This document shows positions 35,588 through 44,296 of a DNA stretch of 64,000 nt, one piece after another; position 1 is the first letter of the stretch, and every line of letters starts with the position of its first letter. The notes beneath the pieces are model-generated. The model worked only from the letters and a program-made list of their open reading frames with translations, was not told where the DNA came from and searched no databases. Source of the DNA: Cupriavidus gilardii (GTDB taxonomy: Bacteria; Pseudomonadota; Gammaproteobacteria; Burkholderiales; Burkholderiaceae). The position numbers were made by a program, and so were the translations under genes. The stretch is taken from NCBI RefSeq assembly GCF_008801915.1, contig NZ_VZOV01000013.1, positions 81,570 to 145,569 on the forward strand. Reading direction: 5' to 3'.

Positions 35588-36173
35588 CGGGGGCCGCCCA
35601 CAGATTCGGCGCGAAGCGGTTGGCATAGCCCGAGACGAATTCCTTCGGCGCGCCAGTTGCCGGGTCGAAGACATGGCGGCGAATGCGGCCGATATTGCCG
35701 CCGTACAGGTGGACGCTGACCGAGACCCGGTCGTCGAAGGCGTTGCGCACGCGGTGGATGTCGCCGAGCGACGGCGATACCGCCGCGACCTGGCCGGCCT
35801 CGAGCCGGGTCGCCTCGCCATCCTGATGGATGCCCCGATCGTCGCGCCGATAACGGATATCGATCTCGGCACCGCGCAGCACGCCGATCCAGCCCCACAC
35901 CGTGTGGTCGTGCACCGGCGTCTGCTGTCCGGGGCCCCAGACGAAGCTGACGACCGAGAAACGATCGAGCGGATCGCCGTACAACAGGTATTGCTGGTAA
36001 TAGGTCGGATGCGGCTGCGCCAGTTCGTCCGGAAGCCAGTCGTCACGGGCGACCAGCGCCTGCAGCAGGGGCCGCGTGCCTTCCAGCAAGGCAGCCTCGT
36101 CGCGATTGGGCCCCGCCATCAGCGACGTGACGCCGGCAACGAAGGTGCGCAGCGGTTCGATGGTGCGAGTCAT
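35580..36173 (-). CDS. Thiol dioxygenase (cysteine/3-mercaptopropionate dioxygenase family)
   Basis: A 197-residue cupin of the cysteine dioxygenase family, which oxidises a thiol to a sulfinate with O2 at a mononuclear iron. The three iron ligands are visible: His88 and His90 in TPVHDHTVWGWIG and His140 in GDIHRV. The residue that is Arg in bacterial cysteine dioxygenases appears to be Gln (Gln61 in YYQQYLLYGD). That fits the Gln-type family that prefers 3-mercaptopropionate. There is no Cys at the usual Cys-Tyr crosslink site. It overlaps the CoA transferase by 4 bp and the hydratase by 8 bp. Confidence 0.88.
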   Translation of the reverse strand: MTRTIEPLRTFVAGVTSLMAGPNRDEAALLEGTRPLLQALVARDDWLPDELAQPHPTYYQQYLLYGDPLDRFSVVSFVWGPGQQTPVHDHTVWGWIGVLRGAEIDIRYRRDDRGIHQDGEATRLEAGQVAAVSPSLGDIHRVRNAFDDRVSVSVHLYGGNIGRIRRHVFDPATGAPKEFVSGYANRFAPNLWAAPDV

Positions 36174-37423
36174 GGCGTTTGCTCCTGCGTCTGCTGTTGC
36201 GTCTGCTGTTGCGTCTGCTGTTGCGTCTGCTGTTGCATTGGCCTTTGCGTCGGCGCTTGACTGCCGCCGCCGGCATGGGCAGCGCGAACCGCGTCAGTAT
36301 GCTCGCCGAGGGCCGGCGGGGGGCAACGCACCGGCAAACCCATGCCGTCCAGCCGCAGCGGCGAAACGAAGGTCCGCGTCGCCACGCCGCCCGGCAGCGT
36401 CAGCGGGCGCACCCATTCCATGTGTTCGACCTGCGGGTCCTGCAGCGCGGCGGCATAGTCGTTGATGCGCGCGTGCGGCACGCCGGCGGCCTGGAAGGCG
36501 CCGATCCAGTGATCGACGCCGGCGGCGGCGAAGCGCTGCTCGAGCAGTTCCTTCAACGCGGTCTGGTTGGCGGCGCGATCGCGCGTGGTGGCAAAGCGGG
36601 GATCGTCGGCCAGCTCCGGCATCTGCACCACGCGCACGACTTCCAGCCAAAGCTTCTGGTTGCCGGCCGCGATCGCGAAGTAGCCATCGGCGGCGCGGAA
36701 CGCCTGGTACGGCGCGTTGCGCGGATGCGCCGAGCCCAGCTTGGCGGGGCTGCGGCCGGTGCCGAAGTACTCGCTCGTCTGCAGCGCAGCGATGCCCAGC
36801 GTACAGCCATACATCGGCACATCGATATGCATGCCGGCGCCGCCGGCCCGCACCCGGGCCAGCGCGCTGGCGATCGCAAAGGCCCCGTACAGACCCGAAG
36901 CGAAATCGGCCAGCGGCACGCCGCACTTGACCGGCGCGCCGTCGGGCTCGCCGGTCACGCTCATCACGCCGGCGGCGGCCTGGATCGTCAGGTCGAAGCC
37001 GCCCTCGGTGGCGCGCGGCCCGCTCTGGCCATAGGCCGACACCGAGCAGTAGACAAGACCCGGATGGTCCTCGCGCAGGCTCGCATAGCCCAGCCCCAGG
37101 CGGTCCATCACGCCGGGCCGGTTGTTCTCGACGACCACGTCGGCTTCGAGCATCAGCCGGCGCGCCAGCGCGAGGTCTTCCGGCTGCTTCAGGTTCAGCA
37201 CCACCGAGCGCTTGTTGCGGTTCAGCGAGGCGAAATTCTCCGAGAAGCCGGCCGAAATCGGCGGCCATTGCCGCAACGTATCGCCGTCGGGCGGCTCGAC
37301 CTTGACCACGTCGGCGCCCATGTCGGCCAGCAGCATGCCGCAGAACGGCCCGGCGGCGACGGTGCAGAACTCCAATACCTTGACGCCGGCGAGCGGCAGA
37401 TCCTTTTCGTTCAGGTCGGGCAT
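36170..37423 (-). CDS. CaiB/BaiF-type CoA transferase with QQQT-repeat tail
   Basis: A 417-residue class III CoA transferase. It starts at 37423 with MPDLNEKDLPLAGVKVLEFC and has VVKVEPPDGDTLRQWPP, LNRNKRSVVLNL, VVENNRPGVMDRLGLGYASL and the Asp region GGFDLTIQAAAGVMSV. It is first in the operon with the thiol dioxygenase and hydratase, so it may make a sulfinoacyl-CoA. Variovorax uses a class III transferase for 3-sulfinopropionate. The C-terminus ends in a Gln/Thr tail (MQQQTQQQTQQQTQQQTQEQ) written by a 12-bp tandem repeat. This tail is outside the fold and unusual. The stop overlaps the dioxygenase start by 4 bp. Confidence 0.92.
   Translation of the reverse strand: MPDLNEKDLPLAGVKVLEFCTVAAGPFCGMLLADMGADVVKVEPPDGDTLRQWPPISAGFSENFASLNRNKRSVVLNLKQPEDLALARRLMLEADVVVENNRPGVMDRLGLGYASLREDHPGLVYCSVSAYGQSGPRATEGGFDLTIQAAAGVMSVTGEPDGAPVKCGVPLADFASGLYGAFAIASALARVRAGGAGMHIDVPMYGCTLGIAALQTSEYFGTGRSPAKLGSAHPRNAPYQAFRAADGYFAIAAGNQKLWLEVVRVVQMPELADDPRFATTRDRAANQTALKELLEQRFAAAGVDHWIGAFQAAGVPHARINDYAAALQDPQVEHMEWVRPLTLPGGVATRTFVSPLRLDGMGLPVRCPPPALGEHTDAVRAAHAGGGSQAPTQRPMQQQTQQQTQQQTQQQTQEQTP
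36177..36240 (-). repeat. 12-bp tandem repeat in the CoA transferase 3' end
   Basis: About four copies of TGCTGTTGCGTC (plus-strand view) encode the QQQT tail. The unit is a multiple of three, so copy change alters tail length without a frameshift. Confidence 0.8.
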
Positions 37424-37522
37424 GACGATGGCGGCAACGGGATGGCGCCGGCTGGCGGGAAGGTGAGCCGGCGGCCGGGTTGCGGGCGCCGGGGCATGCG
37501 GGGCATTATATGAACGTGCCGG

Positions 37523-37546
37523 AATACGGGACAATGGTTCCGTATT
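37523..37546. promoter_or_regulatory. Candidate IclR-type operator
   Basis: AATACGG and CCGTATT form an inverted repeat with a 10-bp spacer in the 225-bp gap between the divergent CoA transferase and IclR genes. A second short inverted pair (GTTC-N9-GAAC) overlaps its right arm. The position suits control of both promoters. Confidence 0.5.
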
Positions 37547-37648
37547 TGAGAACGGCGCGGACGACCCGCCCGTTGCCTCCCACGGCCCCTGCCCCGCGGC
37601 GGGAGAGCGGGGCGAAACCGGGACGCAGGCCAACTCCAACCGCTAACC

Positions 37649-38446
37649 ATGAACAACACCTTGATCAAAGGCCTGGGCATCGTCGAGCTGCTGGCCCATA
37701 GCGACCGGCCGCTGGGGCTGACCGAGATCGCCAACCGGCTCGGCATGGCCAAGAGCAATGTCCATCGGCTGCTGCAGGCGCTGACCGAGCTGCGCTATGT
37801 GATTCGCGACGAGGACACCGCGGGCTACAGCGCCTCGATCAAGCTGTGGGAGCTGGGCTCCGCGGTGCTCGGCCGCCTCGATCTGCGCCGCCACGCCGAG
37901 GGCTGGATGGAACGGCTGATGCACGACAGCGGCGAAAGCGTCCACCTGTCGGTGCTCGATCGCGGCGAGGTCGTCTACGTGCACAAGATCGACAGCCCCA
38001 ATCCGGTCCGCGCCTATACGCAGATCGGCGGACGTGCGCTGGCACATTGCGTGGCGACCGGCAAGGCCATGCTGGCGTTCCAGCCGCCGGTCGTGCTGCA
38101 ACGGATGTCGACGGCGCTGGAAGGCGCCACCGCCAATTCGATCGTCGAGCCGGCGCGCTTCCTGCAGGAAATGGACAAGGTGCGGCGGCAGGGCTATGCC
38201 GTCAATCGCGGCGAATGGCGCGAGTCGGTCCACGGCGTGGCCGCGCCGATCGTCGACGGCCATGGCCAGGTCTTCGCCGCGGTAGGCCTGTCCGGGCCGG
38301 CGGAGCGCTTCAAGCCGCAGAAAGTGCGCACCTTCGCCGAGATGGTCCAACACGCCGCCGCCGAAATCTCGGCGAGCCTGCGCGGCGGGCACCGGCACAG
38401 CGCACTGGCGCTGGCCACGCGCGGCATGGTGAGCGCAGGGCGTTGA
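37649..38446 (+). CDS. IclR family transcriptional regulator
   Basis: A 265-residue IclR-type regulator. The winged HTH is N-terminal (LIKGLGIVELLAHSDRPLGL, then TEIANRLGMAKSNVHRLLQA). The effector domain carries HLSVLDRGEVVYVHKIDS, RALAHCVATGKAMLAF, QGYAVNRGEW and GVAAPIVDGHGQVFAAVGLS. It is divergent from the CoA transferase/thiol dioxygenase/hydratase operon and probably controls it in response to the substrate or a CoA thioester. A candidate operator lies between them. Confidence 0.92.
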   Translation: MNNTLIKGLGIVELLAHSDRPLGLTEIANRLGMAKSNVHRLLQALTELRYVIRDEDTAGYSASIKLWELGSAVLGRLDLRRHAEGWMERLMHDSGESVHLSVLDRGEVVYVHKIDSPNPVRAYTQIGGRALAHCVATGKAMLAFQPPVVLQRMSTALEGATANSIVEPARFLQEMDKVRRQGYAVNRGEWRESVHGVAAPIVDGHGQVFAAVGLSGPAERFKPQKVRTFAEMVQHAAAEISASLRGGHRHSALALATRGMVSAGR

Positions 38447-38809
38447 GCCGTGCGCCAGCGCGCATTCCCCCCTTTGGCAGGGGTCCAGCGGACCCGAGTG
38501 TTCCGCGGAAGCCACAACCGCGCCGGATTGGTGCAGCGCGCATAGGCCGCTCCAAGATTCACCTTATAATGCCGCCACCTGGCCGACATCGAACGGACTT
38601 ACCCAGTTCTCACCGGTGCGGAGGGCAGGCGGGCGATTGGCCTGCGCAATAACAAGAACGTGGTCATGTAGTGCCCTTTCAGGCCTGAGCCGCGGTCGTG
38701 CATGCGCGCCCCGACCAGCCTGTCAAAGTCGCCGGGGAGTTCTTCGATTTTGCGCACGTCCAGGGCCCGCGCCTGGATGATTCGAACAAACACGATCGAG
38801 GAGCTCCCA
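38447..38809 (+). promoter_or_regulatory. Upstream region and probable promoter of the liv operon
   Basis: This 363-bp gap holds no supported gene. A perfect TATAAT at 38565-38570 is a likely -10 element, though no good -35 lies 16-18 bp before it. If used, it leaves a leader of about 235 nt before livK. The leader contains GCAGGC...GCCTGC-type inverted stretches and could carry regulation. Confidence 0.4.
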
Positions 38810-39925
38810 ATGAAGCATTCCCGTCTTACCTCCCTTTCTCTCGCCGCCGCGCTGGTCACCTTCGGTGCCGTCGCACAAGCGGAAACCGTCAAGATCGCTA
38901 TCGCCGGCCCGATGAGCGGCTCGGTCGCGCAGTACGGCGACATGGTCAAGGCGGGCGCGCTGACCGCCATCGAGCAGATCAACGCTGCCGGCGGCGCCGG
39001 CGGCAACAAGCTCGAAGTGGTGCTGATGGACGACGCCTGCGAGCCCAAGCAGGCCGTGGCCGTCGCCAACAAGATCGTCAGCCAGGGCATCCGCTATGTG
39101 ATCGGGCACGTCTGCTCGGGCTCGACCATTCCGGCCGCCGACATCTACGAGAACGAAGGCGTCGTGATGGTGACGCCGTCGGCCACCGCGCCGCAGCTGA
39201 CCGAAGGCAAGAAGCGCAAGATGATCTTCCGCACGATCGGCCGCGACGACCAGCAGGGTCCGGCCGCCGCGCAGTACATCATCGGCAAGGTCAAGCCCAA
39301 GAAGGTCGCCGTGCTGCACGACAAGCAGTCGTACGGCCAGGGCATCGCCGCCTCGGTGCGCAAGGACCTCGAAGCGGCCAAGATCCCCGTGGTGCTGTTC
39401 GAAGGCATCAACGCCGGCGATTCGGACTACTCGGCCGTGATCACCAAGCTGAAGTCGCAGGGTGTGGACTTCGTCTACTTCGGCGGCTATCACCCCGAAA
39501 TGGGCCTGCTGCTGCGCCAGGCGCGCGAGCAGGGCGTCAAGGCGACGTTCATGGGACCGGAAGGCGTCGGCAACAAGGACGTCACCGCGATCGCCGGCCC
39601 GGCTTCGGAAGGCATGCTGGTCACGCTGCCGGCCGACTTCTCGGCCGACCCGGCCAACGCGGCGCTGGTCAAGGCGTTCGCAGACAAGAAGCGCGATCCG
39701 AACGGTCCGTTCCAGATGCCGGCCTACGCGGGCGTCAAGATCATCGCCGACGCGATCGCGGGCGCCAAGAGCACCGATCCGACCAAGGTCGCGGCGTACA
39801 TGCACAAGAACGCCTTCCAGACCCCGATCGGCAAGGTGGAATACGACGCGCAAGGCGACCTGAAGTCGTTCAAGTTCGTCGTCTTCACCTGGCACAAGGA
39901 CGCCACCAAGACGGCCGCCAACTGA
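38810..39925 (+). CDS. livK: Branched-chain amino acid ABC transporter, periplasmic binding protein
   Basis: A 371-residue LivJ/LivK-type receptor. Signal peptide MKHSRLTSLSLAAALVTFGA ends at VAQA before ETVKIAIAGP. Family marks: GPMSGSVAQYGDMVKAGALT, VIGHVCSGSTIPAADIYENE, PSATAPQLT, IGRDDQQGPAAAQYI and FVYFGGYHPEMGLLLRQARE. It binds Leu, Ile or Val in the periplasm. GAGGAG precedes the ATG at 38810; an in-frame ATG at 38702 would bury the signal peptide. An intrinsic terminator follows, so more receptor than transporter mRNA is expected. Confidence 0.94.
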   Translation: MKHSRLTSLSLAAALVTFGAVAQAETVKIAIAGPMSGSVAQYGDMVKAGALTAIEQINAAGGAGGNKLEVVLMDDACEPKQAVAVANKIVSQGIRYVIGHVCSGSTIPAADIYENEGVVMVTPSATAPQLTEGKKRKMIFRTIGRDDQQGPAAAQYIIGKVKPKKVAVLHDKQSYGQGIAASVRKDLEAAKIPVVLFEGINAGDSDYSAVITKLKSQGVDFVYFGGYHPEMGLLLRQAREQGVKATFMGPEGVGNKDVTAIAGPASEGMLVTLPADFSADPANAALVKAFADKKRDPNGPFQMPAYAGVKIIADAIAGAKSTDPTKVAAYMHKNAFQTPIGKVEYDAQGDLKSFKFVVFTWHKDATKTAAN

Positions 39926-39945
39926 TCGCCGGCGCGGTCCGTGCC

Positions 39946-39978
39946 AACGCCCCGTTCGTCGCCGAACGGGGCGTTTTG
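39946..39978 (+). terminator. Intrinsic terminator after livK
   Basis: CGCCCCGTTCG (39948-39958) pairs perfectly with CGAACGGGGCG (39963-39973) around a 4-nt loop, followed by TTTTG. It lies 22 bp after the livK stop and before livH, so it is probably a partial terminator that sets subunit ratios. Confidence 0.88.
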
Positions 39979-40111
39979 ATATGCCGGGCCGCTTCGATCG
40001 CGCCCTTCCCTACGCGGGAAGGGCCCGCCGCGACAGGCACGCCGGCTTCACCGATGCGGTGCCGACAGGCCCGCGCCCCGGCCGACGTGCAGTACAGACG
40101 GGACGTACCCC

Positions 40112-41038
40112 ATGAACGAATTCCTACCTCAATTCACCCAGCAGCTGGTCAACGGCCTGACGCTGGGTGCGATCTATGCGCTGATCGCCATCGGCTACAC
40201 GATGGTCTACGGCATCATCGGCATGATCAATTTCGCCCACGGCGAGATCTACATGATCGGCGCCTATGTCGGCCTGGTGACGCTGACCGCCATCGGCGTG
40301 GCGGCCGGCTATCCGCTGCCGCTGGTGCTGGGCGCCGCGCTGCTGGTGTCGGTGATCGTCACCGGCCTGTACGGCTTCGCCGTCGAGCGGGTCGCCTATC
40401 GGCCGCTGCGCGGCGGACCGCGGCTGGTGCCCCTGATCTCCGCGATCGGCATGTCGATCTTTCTGCAGAACTACGTGCAGATCGGCCAGGGCGCGCGCGA
40501 CGTGTCGGTGCCGGTGCTGATCAGCGGCGCGCTCGAGCTCGAGATGGGCGGCGATTTCACGGTGACCGTGCCGTATTCGCGCCTGCTGATCGTCGGCGTG
40601 ACGCTGGTGCTGATGATCGCGCTGACGCTGTTCATCGGCCACTCGCGCATGGGCCGCGCCTGCCGCGCCTGCGCCGAGGACATGCGCATGGCCAACCTGC
40701 TCGGCATCGATACCAACCGCGTGATCTCGTTCACCTTCGTGCTGGGCGCGATGCTGGCCGCCGCGGGCGGCGTGCTGATCGGGCTGACCATCGGCAAGCT
40801 GAACCCCTTCATCGGCTTCGTCGCCGGCATCAAGGCCTTCACGGCCGCGGTGCTGGGCGGCATCGGCAGCATTCCGGGCGCGATGCTCGGCGGCGTGCTG
40901 CTGGGGCTGGCCGAGACCTTCGCCTCGGGCTACATGCCGGCCGAATACAAGGACGTGGTTGCGTTCGGCCTGCTGGTGCTGATCCTGCTGTTCCGTCCCA
41001 CCGGCCTGCTCGGCAAGCCGGACGTGGAAAAAGTCTGA
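40112..41038 (+). CDS. livH: Branched-chain amino acid ABC transporter permease LivH
   Basis: A 308-residue inner-membrane permease with about eight membrane helices. It begins [20 protein letters not shown] with the LivH hallmark [20 protein letters not shown]. Later marks are [40 protein letters not shown] and [20 protein letters not shown]. It forms the channel with LivM. It follows livK by 186 bp across a terminator and is 10 bp from livM. Confidence 0.95.
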   Translation: MNEFLPQFTQQLVNGLTLGAIYALIAIGYTMVYGIIGMINFAHGEIYMIGAYVGLVTLTAIGVAAGYPLPLVLGAALLVSVIVTGLYGFAVERVAYRPLRGGPRLVPLISAIGMSIFLQNYVQIGQGARDVSVPVLISGALELEMGGDFTVTVPYSRLLIVGVTLVLMIALTLFIGHSRMGRACRACAEDMRMANLLGIDTNRVISFTFVLGAMLAAAGGVLIGLTIGKLNPFIGFVAGIKAFTAAVLGGIGSIPGAMLGGVLLGLAETFASGYMPAEYKDVVAFGLLVLILLFRPTGLLGKPDVEKV

Positions 41039-41048
41039 GGACCGCGCC

Positions 41049-42289
<1,241 letters not shown>

Positions 42290-42293
<4 letters not shown>

Positions 42294-43066
42294 GTGCACA
42301 GAGCGCAGAACTATTGAAAGTAACCGGCCTGCAGATGCGCTTCGGCGGCCTGCTGGCGGTCGACGGCATCGATTTCAGCGTCCGCAACGACGAGGTGTTC
42401 GCGATCATCGGGCCGAACGGCGCAGGCAAGACCACGGTGTTCAACTGCGTCGGCGGTTTCTACAAGCCGACCGCCGGCGAGGTGATGCTGGACGATCGCC
42501 CGATCGCCGGCCTGCCGAGCCATATGGTCGCGCGCCAGGGCCTGGTCCGCACGTTCCAGAACATCCGGCTGTTCAAGAACCTGACGGTGGTCGAGAACCT
42601 GATGGTTGCCCAGCATCGCCGCGTCAAATCGGGCCTGCTGCACGGGCTGTTCGCCACGCCCGCCTACCGCCGCGCCGAGCGCGAGGCGCTGGGCCGTGCC
42701 GCCGAATGGCTCGACCGCATGGGGCTGCGCGCGGTGGCCAACCGCGAGGCCGGCACGCTGTCGTACGGCCACCAGCGCCGGCTCGAGATCGCGCGCTGCA
42801 TGATCACGCAGCCGCGCCTGCTGATGCTGGACGAACCCGCCGCCGGCCTGAACCCGCAGGAAAAGGTCGAACTGAAGATGCTGATCGACCAGCTGCGGCG
42901 CGAGTTCGGTATCGCCGTGCTGCTGATCGAGCATGACATGAGCCTGGTGATGGGCGTGTCCGACCGCATCCTGGTGATGGAGCACGGGCGCCCGATCACC
43001 ATCGGCAAACCCGAGGACGTGCGCAACGACCCGCGCGTGATCAAGGCATACCTGGGAGAGGACTGA
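42290..43066 (+). CDS. livG: Branched-chain amino acid ABC transporter ATPase LivG
   Basis: A 258-residue ATPase. Walker A is GPNGAGKT, the signature is [12 protein letters not shown], and Walker B is [13 protein letters not shown]. The H-loop is in [20 protein letters not shown]. The LivG-type insertion ([20 protein letters not shown]) is present. It energises transport as a heterodimer with LivF on the cytoplasmic face. The start at 42290 overlaps livM; the stop shares one base with the livF ATG. Confidence 0.95.
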
Positions 43067-43767
43067 TGCTGAAGCTGGAACAGGTCCATACCCATTACGG
43101 CGCCGTCGAGGCGTTGTGTGGCGTATCGATCGAGGTCAACCAGGGTGAGATCGTCACGCTGATCGGCAGCAACGGCGCGGGCAAGACCACGCTGATGATG
43201 ACGATCTGCGGCAGCCCGCGCGCCTCCAGCGGCCGCGTGCTGTTCGAGGGCCGCGACATCACCGGCTGCTCGACGCACGAGATCATGCGCATGGGCATGG
43301 CGATCTCGCCCGAGGGCCGGCGCGTGTTTCCCAGCCTGACCGTGCTGGAGAACCTGAAGATGGGCGCCTTCTTCGCCAAGCGCGACGAGATCGAGGCCGG
43401 CATCGAGCATGTGTTCAAGCTGTTCCCGCGGCTGGAGCAGCGCGCCTCGCAGCGCGCCGGCACCATGTCCGGCGGCGAGCAGCAGATGCTGGCGATCGGC
43501 CGCGCGCTGATGAGCCGCCCGCGCCTGCTGCTGCTCGACGAGCCGACCCTGGGCCTGGCGCCGATGATCATCGCGCAGATCTTCGACATCATCCGCACGA
43601 TCCGCGAGGAAGGCGTGACGGTGTTCCTGGTCGAGCAGAACGCCAACAAGGCGCTGCAGGTGGCCGACCGCGGCTATGTGCTGGAAACCGGCAAGGTGGT
43701 GCTGGCCGATACCGGCGCGAACCTGCTGGCCAACGACCAGGTGCGCAACGCGTACCTGGGCGGCTGA
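43066..43767 (+). CDS. livF: Branched-chain amino acid ABC transporter ATPase LivF
   Basis: A 233-residue ATPase with Walker A GSNGAGKT, signature MSGGEQQMLAIGRAL, Walker B LLLLDEPTLGLAP and the H-loop equivalent VFLVEQNANKALQVADRGYV (Gln in place of His, as usual in LivF). The motif MAISPEGRRVFPSLTVLENL is typical. It is the last gene of the operon and is followed by a strong hairpin. Confidence 0.95.
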   Translation: MLKLEQVHTHYGAVEALCGVSIEVNQGEIVTLIGSNGAGKTTLMMTICGSPRASSGRVLFEGRDITGCSTHEIMRMGMAISPEGRRVFPSLTVLENLKMGAFFAKRDEIEAGIEHVFKLFPRLEQRASQRAGTMSGGEQQMLAIGRALMSRPRLLLLDEPTLGLAPMIIAQIFDIIRTIREEGVTVFLVEQNANKALQVADRGYVLETGKVVLADTGANLLANDQVRNAYLGG

Positions 43768-43792
43768 GGCGAAGGCAAGCGCGGCGACGCAC

Positions 43793-43847
43793 CGGCCCGG
43801 CCACCGCCGTCCGACCCCGGGCGGCGGTGGCCGGGCCGCTTTGCTTG
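43793..43847 (+). terminator. Terminator-like hairpin after livF
   Basis: A perfect 17-bp stem: CGGCCCGGCCACCGCCG at 43793-43809 pairs with 43822-43838 across a 12-nt loop. CTTTGCTT follows. The T-run is weak but the stem is very stable. Confidence 0.75.
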
Positions 43848-43904
43848 CGGCACGCCAGGCGGCACCCCACGCCAGTACGGCACATCGAGCGTGATCATAT
43901 GCAG

Positions 43905-43927
43905 TACAATGCAAACGATTCTCATCT
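43905..43927 (+). promoter_or_regulatory. Probable Fur box and promoter of feoAB
   Basis: AATGCAAACGATTCTCATC at 43908-43926 resembles the Fur box (GATAATGATAATCATTATC family, with the common ATTCTCAT half). TACAAT at 43905-43910 is a possible -10. The feoA ATG is 82 bases downstream of the box. Iron repression is expected. Confidence 0.7.
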
Positions 43928-44008
43928 ACGCTCGCTGATTCATCACTAAGCAAGCGGTCAGGTAGTACCGGCGCCACGCCGGCAAACCCGCCCGCGGGAC
44001 CAAAGCTC

Positions 44009-44296
44009 ATGCGCTTGTCAGAATTGCCGCGGCGCACCGCGGCCATCGTACTGTCGGTCGACGACAGCACCCCGAACGATCCCATCGCCCGACGCCTGCG
44101 CGAACTCGGCTTCGTGCCCGGTGAGGCCGTGCAGATCATCACCTACGGCCCGTTCGGCAAGGACCCGCTGGTCGCTCAGGTCGGCAGCACGCGCTTCGCG
44201 TTGCGCCGCGCCGAAGCCGCCCGCGTGACGGTGCAGCCCGAGGGCGCGCGCACCGGCAGCATGGCCGATGCGGCCGATAAAGCCAGTACCGCATGA
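44009..44296 (+). CDS. feoA: Ferrous iron transport protein FeoA
   Basis: A 95-residue SH3-like protein: MRLSELPRRTAAIVLSVDD, RRLRELGFVPGEAVQIITYG, PFGKDPLVAQVGSTRFALRR. It is a cytoplasmic partner of FeoB in Fe(II) uptake. It overlaps feoB by 4 bp (ATGA). The last 20 residues are an Ala/Asp-rich tail beyond the usual FeoA length. Confidence 0.93.
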   Translation: MRLSELPRRTAAIVLSVDDSTPNDPIARRLRELGFVPGEAVQIITYGPFGKDPLVAQVGSTRFALRRAEAARVTVQPEGARTGSMADAADKASTA

